In this document: piece by piece, positions 1 through 10,103 of the stretch
Numbering within the stretch: the first letter of the stretch is position 1
How the letters are laid out: every line of letters starts with the position of its first letter
Assembly (NCBI GenBank): GCA_012729725.1
Contig: JAAYCO010000048.1
Location: forward strand, 1-49,213
Length of the DNA stretch: 49,213 nucleotides
Direction: 5' to 3'
Source: Planctomycetota bacterium
GTDB lineage: Bacteria; Planctomycetota; Phycisphaerae; SM23-33
Translations under genes and position numbers: made by a program
Notes under the pieces: generated by a model
Database searches by the model: none
Told to the model about the DNA's origin: nothing
The model's input: only the letters and a program-made list of their open reading frames with translations

Positions 1-3
1 GAA

Positions 4-76
<73 letters not shown>

Positions 77-222
77 TCCAAGAAGGCGGTACGTTAATCA
101 CAACCGGCTACGACGTCAAGAGGAAAAAGCAGTTGGAGCATCCAAAAGCCTCACCCCTTGACTCGCGGGCGGCCATAGAAGTGTATACTGCCGGAAAACG
201 GCCAGGGGACGGCGAAAAACGG

Positions 223-732
223 CTACTTGAGTACGTATTTTTCAGATGGAACCTTCCGCTCCACCATCTCAACGAGCTTGCGGAAGTCCTGTATCTTGTA
301 GCTGTCCAGCGTAAGGCGCGGGCCTCGAATGGAGTCGATGCGCATGATGCCCTTCGACTTGAGCGAGGTTGCGTCGACGGCGGCTATGTCGTCCCAACTG
401 ATCCGCTTGCCGCTTGTGTAGCCGATGCCGCAGCAGTCGGCCTTGACCTTGCGCCGCAACTGCATTATGGCCAGAATCGCCAGCAAGGCGCCCGCCGGCG
501 CCAGGACGTAAGGCGACCAGTGATTCAACACGTACCCGGCAGTGGGATTGTTCAGGCCGAACTCCTCGGGCGGGGGATACTTCGCCTGGTCCGCGATGCA
601 CAACACCGCAAAGCCCAGCAGCATCGCCGCGAGTATAAACAGCTTGACCGACGGTTCCTTCGTCGGCAGGCAAATGAGGGTTTCACCTTGGCACTTGGCT
701 GGCGTTGATTCCGCCGGTTGTGTCGCTGTCAT
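223..732 (-). CDS. Hypothetical membrane protein (two hydrophobic segments, PH-like C-terminal part)
   Basis: ORF with two TM-like stretches (LFILAAMLLGFAVLCIA, YVLAPAGALLAILAIM). Confidence 0.6.
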   Translation of the reverse strand: MTATQPAESTPAKCQGETLICLPTKEPSVKLFILAAMLLGFAVLCIADQAKYPPPEEFGLNNPTAGYVLNHWSPYVLAPAGALLAILAIMQLRRKVKADCCGIGYTSGKRISWDDIAAVDATSLKSKGIMRIDSIRGPRLTLDSYKIQDFRKLVEMVERKVPSEKYVLK

Positions 733-895
733 GTCAATCCTCTGCTAAAAAAACCTGATGTGAACCGAACAGAAGCATTCTACCCGATGGCCAAAAACCT
801 GTAAACAGAATGTGCTTCCGGAGGTGTATCATGTCAATGGTTGACGCCGGCGTCGGCGGGGGTTTTACTACCGCGACGTCTTTCTGGAGAATGCC

Positions 896-1354
896 GTGAG
901 TGAAGAATGCATCAGGTGCGGCGCCAAGTGCTGCCGCTATTTCTGCCACGAAATCGACACGCCCGAGTCGTATGAGGACTTCGAGAACATCCGCTGGTTC
1001 ATAATGCACAAGGGTGTGTCAGTCCACGTTGACGAGAAACGATGGTACATGGCCGTTGTTGCGCCGTGCATCCATCTTCGTCCCGACAACCGCTGCGGCA
1101 TCTATGAAGATCGCCCGCTCATCTGCCGCCAGTACGGTCACGACAGTTGCGAGGCCTCCGACGGCGATTATGGGTACGAGATCGAGTTCACCACCGCAGC
1201 GCACGTGGAAGCCTACGCAAGAGAGAAGCTTGGAGAGAAGACCTTCCTTCGCGAGCGGTCGAAACACAGGCTAAAGGCCGAAAAGGCGAAGCTCAAGGCA
1301 TCGGGCAAATCGATATCGGCCGGGGCGTCGGCGTCTTCGGGCAGGGCCAGGTAG
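896..1354 (+). CDS. YkgJ-type CxxCxxxCC cysteine-cluster protein
   Basis: GTG start; CIRCGAKCC...C..PDNRCGIYEDRPLICRQY pattern. Confidence 0.8.
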   Translation: MSEECIRCGAKCCRYFCHEIDTPESYEDFENIRWFIMHKGVSVHVDEKRWYMAVVAPCIHLRPDNRCGIYEDRPLICRQYGHDSCEASDGDYGYEIEFTTAAHVEAYAREKLGEKTFLRERSKHRLKAEKAKLKASGKSISAGASASSGRAR

Positions 1355-1378
1355 CAGGATTCCGTCTGCGCGAGCGCA

Positions 1379-1411
1379 TAAAAAAGCGACGGCTTTTAAG
1401 TTCCGTCGCTT
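1379..1411 (-). terminator. Rho-independent terminator downstream of HU gene
   Basis: AAGCGACGG/CCGTCGCTT stem followed by a T-run on the minus strand. Confidence 0.7.
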
Positions 1412-1434
1412 GACATCTGTGATCGCGGCCGAAA

Positions 1435-1719
1435 TTACTTCTTGAGGACTGTGTCCTTCGCGGCCTTGGCGATGCGGAATTTCAGCACTGTGCGGGCCGG
1501 GATCTTGATCTGCTCGCCGGTCTGCGGGTTGCGACCCATGCGGGCCTTCCTCTTCATGAGCACGAGTTTGCCCAGGCCCGGGATGGTGAAGCCGTTCTTC
1601 GCCTCTTTGTAGGCCATCTGAACCAGGTCTTCCAGCAGGGCGGCAATCTGCTTCTTGGGCAGGTTTGCGCCTTCGGCCAACTTGCCGACGATCTGGGACT
1701 TCGTCATTGCCTTTGCCAT
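1435..1719 (-). CDS. HU-family DNA-binding protein
   Basis: MAKAMTKSQIVGKLAEGANLPKKQIAALLEDL...GFTIPGLGKLVLMKRKARMGRNPQTGEQIKIPA; AAGGAG RBS upstream of this ATG. Confidence 0.92.
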   Translation of the reverse strand: MAKAMTKSQIVGKLAEGANLPKKQIAALLEDLVQMAYKEAKNGFTIPGLGKLVLMKRKARMGRNPQTGEQIKIPARTVLKFRIAKAAKDTVLKK

Positions 1720-2329
1720 CTTTACGCTCCTTCTTGCTAAGTTCGAAATTTCCTCGGCGTGACGGATTGACTTCCTTGACCGACGCCGCCGAAGTTCCGG
1801 GCTACGCTGCCCGAAGACGCTGAATATGTTGTACTCGTGAGGGCCGCACGTCAAGCTCAAAACGCCTGATACCCCTGAAAACAAAGGGTTTTGCGCCCCA
1901 TCGATGCGCGGATCAAACACCCGGTCAATCGGCAGCGCGCAGTTGCCCCACGCCTGCTTGGATATTCTGTAGTAGTGCATAAAAAACATATGTCAATATA
2001 ATATGCGGCGGTCTGCCGACATTTGTTGAATAGGCACGTAAATCCGGTTGCCGGCGGCACTTACACGCTAAATGCCTCTGCGGCGATAATGATGAGGCGC
2101 TTGTTGTGGCCGCATAAAAAGAAGTACATATACAACAATGAGTGTCTTGGGCCGCCAACGGCGTTATTTGGCTTGGGCTGGTCTGGGCCGGGCGATTTTG
2201 CCCATCTGGCCGGGCCGGAAGAATTTTTGTTTTTCTGGCGTGTTTTGCTGTTTTCTCGAGTCTGTTGTTGTCTTGTCGCGGGGATTGGCTTGTTTCCCGC
2301 ATGCTGCGTGGATATAGTAATCGGCCGCT

Positions 2330-2416
2330 GGAGAGGTGCCAGAGCGGCTGATCGGGCGGCATTGGAAATGCCGTGTGCCCTAACGGGTACCCCGGGTTCG
2401 AATCCCGGCCTCTCCG
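2330..2416 (+). tRNA. tRNA-Ser(GGA)
   Basis: GGAGAGG/CCTCTCC acceptor, anticodon loop TTGGAAA, long variable arm, GGTTCGAATCC T-loop. Confidence 0.95.
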
Positions 2417-2530
2417 ATAGGAAGGCCGGGATTCGGGCCCGGCCGCCGCGTAGCGGTCCCCGGGTTTGACGCCCTCGGGCGCTGCCTTGCAAATCCCGGC
2501 CTCTGTGATAAGGTTCGGGATTCAGACCCG
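2401..2530 (+). repeat. tRNA-Ser 3' tail partial duplication (about 91-bp spacing) with inverted complement
   Basis: AATCCCGGCCTCT at 2401 and 2492, each followed by ...GGGATTC(A/G)G(A/G)CCCG; AATCCCGGCCT/AGGCCGGGATT inverted repeat 2401-2433. Confidence 0.6.
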
Positions 2531-2566
2531 CCGCGAGTTCTGATACCACCCGCGCACAGGTGAACC

Positions 2567-2767
2567 ATGCAGATTACCTACCAAGGCAAGCCAACAGAAA
2601 CGGCCGCGGGCACGTTGGCTGCTTTTCTGGCGGAGCAGAACTTCGCCTCCGAGACGATCGTGCTGGAGCTCAACGGCCAGATCCGCGGCAAGGAGCATGA
2701 TCTGGGCGCGACGGCGCTGCGCGAAGGCGACGTCTTGAACGTGTTCCGGATCGTCGGGGGGGGGTGA
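2567..2767 (+). CDS. thiS: Sulfur carrier protein ThiS
   Basis: 66 aa beta-grasp protein with C-terminal GG(G), directly upstream of thiF/thiG/thiH. Confidence 0.92.
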   Translation: MQITYQGKPTETAAGTLAAFLAEQNFASETIVLELNGQIRGKEHDLGATALREGDVLNVFRIVGGG

Positions 2768-2770
2768 CGT

Positions 2771-3376
2771 ATGCCAGCCAATCCGTTTCTTACTCCTCAT
2801 GAGCGTCAGGTTCTCGAAAACGCCACCGTCGGCATCGCCGGCGCGGGCGGGCTGGGCTCCAACTGTGCAGCCCATCTGGTGCGAGCCGGAATCCGCCGCC
2901 TGGTAATCGCCGATTTTGACGTAGTGAGCGAGGGCAACCTGAACCGCCAGTTCTTCTTCCGCGACCAGGTGGGACTCAAGAAGGTTGACGCGCTTCGGGA
3001 GAACCTGCTGAGGATTGACTGCGATCTGACGCTGGAGATGCACGACATCAAGCTCAACGACGCCAATATCGGGCCGATGTTCGCTGCCTGCGGCATCGTG
3101 GCCGAGGCGCTCGACAGCGCACAGGACAAGGCAATGCTCGTGGATACCCTCTTGCCCGCCGGCAAAACCGTGGTTACAGTCAGCGGCATCGCGGGGTGGG
3201 GCCGTTCCAACGATATCATCGCTCGCCAGGTTGGCGGGAATCTGGTGATGATTGGAGATTGCCACACCGCAGTCGATCCGTCCATGTGTGTCTGGCCGGT
3301 GTCGCCTCGCGTTGGCATAGCAGCCGCCATGCAGGCCAACAGCATCGTCGCCAGGTTGTTGAAGAAGAATATCTGA
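2771..3376 (+). CDS. thiF: ThiF-family adenylyltransferase (short form)
   Basis: GIAGAGGLGSNCAAHLVRAGI...DFDVVSEGNLNRQ. Confidence 0.9.
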   Translation: MPANPFLTPHERQVLENATVGIAGAGGLGSNCAAHLVRAGIRRLVIADFDVVSEGNLNRQFFFRDQVGLKKVDALRENLLRIDCDLTLEMHDIKLNDANIGPMFAACGIVAEALDSAQDKAMLVDTLLPAGKTVVTVSGIAGWGRSNDIIARQVGGNLVMIGDCHTAVDPSMCVWPVSPRVGIAAAMQANSIVARLLKKNI

Positions 3377-3421
3377 CGCGCCATCGCCAACCGACGACGC
3401 TAGATCGGTAAGGATTGCAGT

Positions 3422-4195
3422 ATGAAGGAACTCGTGATTGCCGGCAGACGGTTCACCAACCGGTTCTTCCTTGGAACCGGCAAGTTTGCCTCTACCGAGC
3501 TTTTCTCAGCGGCTCTTGAAGCCTCGCAAACGCAACTGGTCACCACCGCCCTGACGCGCGTGAATCCGGATGACGCCGAGCATGACGACATACTGCGCGC
3601 CATCGACAGGAATCGCATTGAGATCATGCTTAATACCTCCGGCGCTCGCAATGCCGACGAAGCCGTCCGCATCGCGCAACTTGGCGAAGCTGCCGGCTTC
3701 ACGTGGATCAAGCTCGAAATTCACCCTGACGCCCGCTACCTTCTGCCTGATCCGATCGAAACGCTCAAGGCCGTCGAGATTCTAGCAAAGCGAGGGCTGG
3801 TCGTGTTGCCGTACATCAATGCGGATCCGGTGCTTGCCCGCCATCTCGAAGAGGCCGGCGCCGCTGCCGTTATGCCGCTGGGTTCGCCCATCGGGTCCAA
3901 CCAGGGGCTTCGCACGCGAAGCATGATCGAGATCATCGTCGAACAGAGCCACGTTCCGGTGATCGTTGATGCCGGAATCGGCCTGCCGTCGCACGCTGCC
4001 GAGGCCATCGAGCTCGGCGCGGATGCGGTGCTGGTGAATACGGCAGTGGCTTCGGCGGACGATCCGGTTGGCATGGCCGAGGCGTTCAGGCTTGCTGTTC
4101 GTGCCGCCGAGTTGGGCATGATGTCCGGCCCGCCAACTGCCGGAAGACTGGCCTCGGCCACCAGCCCGATGGACACCTTCGACATCTTCAAGTGA
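3422..4195 (+). CDS. thiG: Thiazole synthase ThiG
   Basis: F.LGTGKFAS...VTTALTRVN...[17 protein letters not shown]...[14 protein letters not shown]...[29 protein letters not shown]. Confidence 0.96.
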   Translation: MKELVIAGRRFTNRFFLGTGKFASTELFSAALEASQTQLVTTALTRVNPDDAEHDDILRAIDRNRIEIMLNTSGARNADEAVRIAQLGEAAGFTWIKLEIHPDARYLLPDPIETLKAVEILAKRGLVVLPYINADPVLARHLEEAGAAAVMPLGSPIGSNQGLRTRSMIEIIVEQSHVPVIVDAGIGLPSHAAEAIELGADAVLVNTAVASADDPVGMAEAFRLAVRAAELGMMSGPPTAGRLASATSPMDTFDIFK

Positions 4196-4208
4196 CAGAA
4201 CAGGCGTC

Positions 4209-5309
4209 ATGTTTCCCAAACTGAAATTCACCGAACGCCAGATTCTTGATTACTACCGCTCCGTCACGCCGCGGATGGTCGCCGCCTCGCTGGATGCGTC
4301 CAGGTGCAGTTTTTTCGACCTGCTGAATCTGCTCTCCCCGGCAGCGGCGGGATGCATCGACGAGATGCGAGAGCGGGCCACCCTGGCGCGCCGGCGATAT
4401 TATGGTAAAACCGTTTCGGTCTATGCGCCGCTGTACATCTCCAATTCCTGCGTGAATTGCTGCAAGTATTGCGACTTCAACAGCCGCCGAAAGGTGGAGC
4501 GCAAGATACTGACGCTTGACGAAATCCGGCTCGAGTGCCAGGCCATCCGACAGAGCGGAAGCGATTCGGTGCTGATCGTGGCCGGCGAAGATCCCAAACG
4601 CATGAACGTCGATTTTCTGGGCCAGGTGGGGCGGATGCTCCGGGAGATGTTCTCATATGTGGCTCTGGAAGTTGCTCCTCGCGACGAAGCCGAATACCGC
4701 CAGCTCTTCGCCGCGGGGTATGAAGGCGTGACGTGCTTCCAGGAAACATACGACCAGGATCTGTATCGAGATTTGCATCCTGCCGGCCCCAAGAGCAACT
4801 ACGATTATCGGCTCTGGACCCTGTTGCGCGCCGGCAGGGCTGGGTTCCGCGTTCTGGGCATGGCGTTCCTGCTGGGCTTGGCGCCATGGCGGCTGGAAGC
4901 TGCAAGCCTGGGCGCGCACGCGCTGTACCTGATGAAAGAGTGCTACCGAAGCAGGATTCAGTTCGCCTTTCCGCGAATCACGCCAGTAAACGGCGGCTTC
5001 CAGCCGGCAAACCCGGTCAGCGACGCCGATCTCGAACAAATGATGCTGGCCTTCCGCATCGCGTTTCCACAGAGCGCCATGACCGTTTCAACGCGGGAAT
5101 CGCCGGCTTTTCGCGATGCGATTGTGCGAAGCTGCGCGGACAACATGAGCGCCGGTTCTCGCGTCACCCCCGGCGGCTACGCCGTGCTTGCAGACCGCGA
5201 GGTGGCGCAGTTCACGCTTAAAGACGACCGAAAGGCCGCCGATGTGTACGCCGCCATCCGCCAAAACGGGCAGGAAGTCGTGTTCAAGAACTGGGACAGC
5301 CGCATCTGA
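4209..5309 (+). CDS. thiH: 2-iminoacetate synthase ThiH (radical SAM)
   Basis: SNSCVNCCKYCDF radical SAM motif; position in thiSFGH operon. Confidence 0.94.
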   Translation: MFPKLKFTERQILDYYRSVTPRMVAASLDASRCSFFDLLNLLSPAAAGCIDEMRERATLARRRYYGKTVSVYAPLYISNSCVNCCKYCDFNSRRKVERKILTLDEIRLECQAIRQSGSDSVLIVAGEDPKRMNVDFLGQVGRMLREMFSYVALEVAPRDEAEYRQLFAAGYEGVTCFQETYDQDLYRDLHPAGPKSNYDYRLWTLLRAGRAGFRVLGMAFLLGLAPWRLEAASLGAHALYLMKECYRSRIQFAFPRITPVNGGFQPANPVSDADLEQMMLAFRIAFPQSAMTVSTRESPAFRDAIVRSCADNMSAGSRVTPGGYAVLADREVAQFTLKDDRKAADVYAAIRQNGQEVVFKNWDSRI

Positions 5310-5324
5310 TCCCATGCGGGTCGG

Positions 5325-6296
5325 TCATATCCTCTCTTCCAGCCAGGCGTAGGCATATTCCCTCATGTGCTTGAGAGTGGTGTGCCCGTCGCCGTGGCAG
5401 AGTATTTGAAGGTTGTTTGTCGCGTCGCACAGTTGGAAGACGAACCGCGCCTTGGTGAAGCACTCGAAAATGGGCTCGACCATGGGGTTGTACAGGTCGT
5501 TCCACGGCTCGATCAGCAATACTGATCTGGGGGCGATCAGCGAGAGCAGCTCCTGGTATTCGAACGGCGGCTGGCCCGTGTAACTGGTCATCAGATCAAG
5601 CACCGGGCTGAGGCTGTTCTTGTGGGGCCGGTTGCGGTAAATGTTCGTCAGGTTCGGACTCAAGCCCGCTGCCGACACTGCCGCCTTGATTCGATCATCC
5701 AAGGCAGTCAGATACAGCACGCATCTGCCGCCCGTGGACAGGCCCACGCATGCAATCCTGTCGGGATTGACGAAAGACTGAGATGTCAGGACATCAAGTG
5801 CGCATTGTTGCACCCAAAGCCTGACGCCGTCGAGCGACCAGTTGGGATACCGCCCGTAAAACCGCTCCGCCATCTGTGCAGCCGAGCGCCCTTCGTTGCC
5901 TTCGCCGAACCCGAACTGATCCACCGCCAGCGTAACCCATCCGCGCCTGGCGAGTTCAACGGCGTACTGCTGGTTGCTTCCTGGCATAAGCACGCTGCGG
6001 TGACCGGTCTTGACGTTTGGGCCGTGAATGACAAGGGCGGCGGGATATTTCTTCCTCGGCTTGAAAGCCGGGGGGTAGATAAGTGCGCCGTATGTGGCGT
6101 AGTCCGGCACTGCCGTCAGGCGGATGTGCTTCATATGCAGGCCGAGGTCTTCGTAGTCGCGGATGCACTGCATTCGCCGCCTGAATCGCAGCGGGGGCGC
6201 CTGGCCGAGCGTTGCGACAATTCTACCGCGGGTTTCCTGCCGGATCTTGTCCCATTCTTTACGGGTGCAGCCGCGCCTGATTACGTCTCTGAACAT
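5325..6296 (-). CDS. Alpha/beta hydrolase (acetylxylan-esterase/dienelactone-hydrolase-like)
   Basis: ALVIHGPN, GLSTGG nucleophile elbow, C-terminal HGDGH. Confidence 0.75.
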   Translation of the reverse strand: MFRDVIRRGCTRKEWDKIRQETRGRIVATLGQAPPLRFRRRMQCIRDYEDLGLHMKHIRLTAVPDYATYGALIYPPAFKPRKKYPAALVIHGPNVKTGHRSVLMPGSNQQYAVELARRGWVTLAVDQFGFGEGNEGRSAAQMAERFYGRYPNWSLDGVRLWVQQCALDVLTSQSFVNPDRIACVGLSTGGRCVLYLTALDDRIKAAVSAAGLSPNLTNIYRNRPHKNSLSPVLDLMTSYTGQPPFEYQELLSLIAPRSVLLIEPWNDLYNPMVEPIFECFTKARFVFQLCDATNNLQILCHGDGHTTLKHMREYAYAWLEERI

Positions 6297-6724
6297 AGTT
6301 AGCGCCTCCCATTGAAGAAATGTCCCGCACCATCGACGTTTTGGTTAGTGCACAAGCCCAGACAGAGCCTGTATGCCGCATTTGCCCGCCCTATGTGCTC
6401 GCTAAACATCAGCTTTTGCTCACCGTTTCTGCCGTAGTTCCGGTTAGCAGCATGTACACCAGAGGCCACTTGTGGAGGCCGTTTTCGTGAGTGCCTCCAG
6501 ATATGATCTACTACTATGCTACCACAATCTGCGAATTACGCCAGTGTCAAACGCCAAATGTCAGACGCCGCAGGCCAAGTCTCTCTCGCCGAGTAATGCC
6601 AGAATGCCCTAACCAACCCGCCACGCATCTGTCCAATATCCACACCTGCCAACGTGTAGACTGCCGGGCGGGAAGGTCTTACAATCCGCTCATCAGTTCC
6701 GTGGCGGCAAAGGAGTTTGGATAC

Positions 6725-9700
6725 ATGGGCGAAAAGGTTGATATTCGTGTGGATGGTTACCATCTGACCGATGCCATCGGCACGGGCGGCATGGGCAGCG
6801 TGTTCCGGGCCACGGTCGAGGCTGACGACAAGCCGGTGGCCAGGGGCACAACCGTCGCCGTCAAATTGCTTCATCCGCATCTGCGGACGATAGAGGAATT
6901 CGTCAAGCGGTTCCATCGCGAGGCCCGTCTGGCTGCGTCCATCGATCACCCCAACGTCGTGCGCGTGCTCGACGAAGGCTGCGAAGACCGCAAGCACTAT
7001 ATCGTTATGGAGATGGCTGAGGGCCTCAAGCTCAACGACCTCATCGGCGACAACCAGCCGCTAAGCCCCCAGCAGACCATCGAGGTGATGAACCAGGTGT
7101 GCGACGCCCTCGGGGCCGCTGCCGCCGTGGCAGACCCCGACCAACCCGGCCGCGTGCGGAATCTCGTCCATCGCGACATCAAGCCCGACAACATCATGAT
7201 CCAGCCGCTGGATCGCAAACAGTACGACACAATGACCCGCACGGGCGACAAGACCGCCCTGGCCAACATCCGCGTCAAGCTGCTGGACTTCGGCCTGGCC
7301 AAAGACGTCAAGGCCCTCTCGACCATCCTCTCACAGACCGGCCAGTCGCTGGGCACGCCCGCTTACATGTCACCCGAGCAGTGTCGCGGCGACGACGTTG
7401 ACGGCAGAAGCGACATCTACTCACTGGGCGTGGTTGCGTATCACATGATCACCGGCACCCAGCCGTTCGCCGGGCCAACAACGGTTGCATACGCCACGCA
7501 GCACGCCGAAGAGATTCCGCCTGACATCCTTGGCCGCAATCCGCTGTGCCCCAAAAACCTTGCCGATTGCATCTATCGCTGCCTGGCGAAAGACCCCAAG
7601 GATCGCTACGCCGAGGCGGCTGAGCTTCAAGCCGATCTGGTGCGGGTGTCGAAGGGCCAAACCGTCGCCAAGGTGTACAAGTTCAAGAAGAAAGGCAGCT
7701 TCAGCCATCGAAAGGTGGCGGCGATTATGGCGGCAACCGCCGTTATCCTGCTGCTTGCCGTGGCGGGCGGCTGGTTTTTCCTTACCGATCGCGCCAAGGC
7801 GGACTTTGCCGAGGCGGTGCGTCAGGCTGATGTGCTGATAGCAGCCCAGGACTACGCCGGGGCCAGCTCGAAGCTTCAGCAGGCGATAGCGGATTTTCCA
7901 AACCGTGCCAACAAGGCCCAACTGACAGCACCCGCCCACGATCGGCTGAGGGATATCGCTGCTAAGGCAGCCGAGCAGGAATCCGCCCGGATGGTCTCAC
8001 AGGAGCAGCAGCGCCGTCGCGAACACGAAGCCGCCGCCGTTGCAGCCGTCGCGGCCATCAAGGCAAAAACCGCGGCCGCGGATTATCAAGGCGCCATAGA
8101 CGCCGCCAACGCAGCACTCACCACCTTTGCCGACACGCCCGCGGGGGCCCAACTGCCCGATCTTCTGGCGGGGGCCACGGAAAAACTTCGGGGCCGGCAG
8201 GAGGCGGACAAGGCACTCGCTGAAGCCCAGCGTAAGCAGCAGGAAGAGCAGGCCCGCATCGAGCGAGATCGACAGACAGCCGAGGCCGCCGCCCGCCGCG
8301 AGCGATTTGTTCGCTACCGTGATGAGGGGCAGGTCGCCTATAACCGTGCCGTTGCTTCCGGCAGCCGATCTGATTATCTCACCGCGCGAGCATCGTTTGA
8401 GGCCGCCATCGCTGAGCAGCAAGACGCCGAGGTTCAGCGTTTATTGCAGCAGTGCATCGACCGCACAACGCGGCATCGCATCGCGGTGGCGGACTTTTCC
8501 GTCACCGGGGATGTGGGCATTGCCGATGCTGGCAAGGCGGTTGGCGAGTTGCTGCTGAGTCGCTTCGGGGCCGACCGTTACCAGCTTGTGGAGCGTTCGC
8601 ACCTGGCTGCCATCTTGGCTGAGCACGATCTGACGATGGCGGAGATTGTCTCCAATCCCGCCCGCCTTCGCGGCAAGAACCTCGCCGGCGTGCGGTATAT
8701 CGCGCTTGGTAGCGTGGTTCGCCTGGGCAACATCGCCATCTCTGCTCGGGTGGTTGACGTGACTTCGGGCGACATTATCCAGACGGCTGAGGTATCTGCC
8801 GAAGATGCTCGGGGCCTTCAGAATGCACTGGCCGAACTCGCCCGCATCCTCCAGATGACGCCGGAGGAGAAGAAGGCGTATCTGGACTCGGCGCTGTATC
8901 CCCAGCTTCTGGCAGAGGCTCGTTCCAAGCGTCAGGCCCGCCAATATGACGATGCCATATCCATTTATCAGCGGGTGCTGGCCATTCGTTCAACGGTGGA
9001 CATTCAGGATGAGCTTTCAGCCTGCCGCCGCGACAAGGATGCATGGGAGCGGCTGCAGGCAGATGAGCGTGAGCGCCAGCGGCAGGAGGCCCAGCGTGCG
9101 AAGGAACGCCAGGAAGCCGATCGCGAGCGTGATCAACAATTCGCATCGCTGGTTCAACAGGCCCGCGCCATTGCCGATACGCTGCCTGCTGACCGCAGCC
9201 GCCTGACGGAATCGCAGAAGTCGCAGGCTCAGCGCGGGGTTTCATTGACGGATCAGGCCTTGGCTATCAAGCCCGGCGACGCCACCGCTACGGCCCTGAA
9301 GTCCCGCCTGGCGGGATATCTTGGGCCGGAGAAGGAACTCACACTCGATCTCGGCGGCGGTGTTAGCATGAAGCTGGTGCTCATCCCCGCCGGTCGCTTC
9401 ATGATGGGCAGCCCCTCCAACGAGAAGGATCGTGACGGCGATGAAGGCCCCCAACGCCAGGTGACGATCTCCAAGCCGTTCTACATGGGCGTGTACGAGG
9501 TGACACAGGCTCAGTATGAGGCAGTAATGGGCAATAATCCCAGTCATTTCAAAGGGGCGAACAATCCGGTGGAGCAGGTTTCGTGGAACGACGCCACAGA
9601 ATTCTGCCGTCGTTTGAGTCAGCGAACGGGCAAGACTGTCCGTCTTCCTACCGAGGCCGAGTGGGAATACGCCTGCCGTGCTGGCACGACTACCCGTTTC

Positions 9701-10051
9701 TATTATGGTGACGATCCCGACTATCGCCAGCTTGGCGAATATGCGTGGTATAACACAAACAGCAATAGTCGGACTCAGCCTGTCGGCCAGAAGCGGCCCA
9801 ACGCCTTTGGCCTGTACGATATGCACGGCAATGTCTACGAGTGGTGCAGCGATTGGTTTGCGGATTCATACGCGAATGCGAATAATACTAACCCCACAGG
9901 ACCGGCTTCGGGCAGCCGCCGCGTGCTGCGCGGCGGTTCGTGGATCTGCTATCCGCGCCTCTGCCGCTCGGCGCTCCGCTACTGGTTCTCCCCGGTCCAC
10001 CGGGGCAGCTACTACGGGTTTCGGGTCGTGGTGGTTTCCGGCGTGGACTGA
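6725..10051 (+). CDS. Hanks-type Ser/Thr protein kinase - TM - coiled coil - CsgG-like - FGE-sulfatase/C-type lectin fold protein; DGR target
   Basis: GTGGMGSVFRA, VAVKLL, HRDIKPDN, DFGLAK, GTPAYMSPEQ kinase motifs; TM AAIMAATAVILLLAVAGGWFFL; RHRIAVADFSV...VGELLLSRF...VERSHLAAIL CsgG-like; GGGVSMKLVLIPAGRFMMGSPSNEKDRDGDEGPQRQVTISKPFYMGVYEVTQAQYEAVMG...RLPTEAEWEYACRAG...GLYDMHGNVYEWCSDWF FGE domain. Start chosen at ATG 6725 (MGEKVDIRVDGY). Confidence 0.93.
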   Translation: MGEKVDIRVDGYHLTDAIGTGGMGSVFRATVEADDKPVARGTTVAVKLLHPHLRTIEEFVKRFHREARLAASIDHPNVVRVLDEGCEDRKHYIVMEMAEGLKLNDLIGDNQPLSPQQTIEVMNQVCDALGAAAAVADPDQPGRVRNLVHRDIKPDNIMIQPLDRKQYDTMTRTGDKTALANIRVKLLDFGLAKDVKALSTILSQTGQSLGTPAYMSPEQCRGDDVDGRSDIYSLGVVAYHMITGTQPFAGPTTVAYATQHAEEIPPDILGRNPLCPKNLADCIYRCLAKDPKDRYAEAAELQADLVRVSKGQTVAKVYKFKKKGSFSHRKVAAIMAATAVILLLAVAGGWFFLTDRAKADFAEAVRQADVLIAAQDYAGASSKLQQAIADFPNRANKAQLTAPAHDRLRDIAAKAAEQESARMVSQEQQRRREHEAAAVAAVAAIKAKTAAADYQGAIDAANAALTTFADTPAGAQLPDLLAGATEKLRGRQEADKALAEAQRKQQEEQARIERDRQTAEAAARRERFVRYRDEGQVAYNRAVASGSRSDYLTARASFEAAIAEQQDAEVQRLLQQCIDRTTRHRIAVADFSVTGDVGIADAGKAVGELLLSRFGADRYQLVERSHLAAILAEHDLTMAEIVSNPARLRGKNLAGVRYIALGSVVRLGNIAISARVVDVTSGDIIQTAEVSAEDARGLQNALAELARILQMTPEEKKAYLDSALYPQLLAEARSKRQARQYDDAISIYQRVLAIRSTVDIQDELSACRRDKDAWERLQADERERQRQEAQRAKERQEADRERDQQFASLVQQARAIADTLPADRSRLTESQKSQAQRGVSLTDQALAIKPGDATATALKSRLAGYLGPEKELTLDLGGGVSMKLVLIPAGRFMMGSPSNEKDRDGDEGPQRQVTISKPFYMGVYEVTQAQYEAVMGNNPSHFKGANNPVEQVSWNDATEFCRRLSQRTGKTVRLPTEAEWEYACRAGTTTRFYYGDDPDYRQLGEYAWYNTNSNSRTQPVGQKRPNAFGLYDMHGNVYEWCSDWFADSYANANNTNPTGPASGSRRVLRGGSWICYPRLCRSALRYWFSPVHRGSYYGFRVVVVSGVD
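9914..10046 (+). repeat. DGR variable repeat (VR) at the 3' end of the kinase/FGE gene
   Basis: RVLRGGSW-ICYPRLCRSALRYWFSPVHRGSYY-GFRV: FGE consensus with substitutions concentrated in NNC/NNT codons (ATC TGC TAT CTC CTC TAC TTC GTC CAC AGC TAC TAC), as expected from AAC codons in a template; A-free 3' stretch 10016-10046 as candidate IMH. Confidence 0.85.
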
Positions 10052-10103
10052 TTTTTATTACACTTTGCCCTTTGTTCTTTTACCCTTTGCCTTTCCTGGG
10101 GTT

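Noticed and set aside
2061-2549. 162-aa minus ORF with repeated RAGGIRTRG-like text
   Set aside because: Antisense to tRNA-Ser and its tail; the repeat peptides are translations of the tRNA tail duplication.
2417-2566. TPP riboswitch upstream of thiS
   Set aside because: I could not find the conserved THI-box elements; the region is explained by the tRNA tail repeats.
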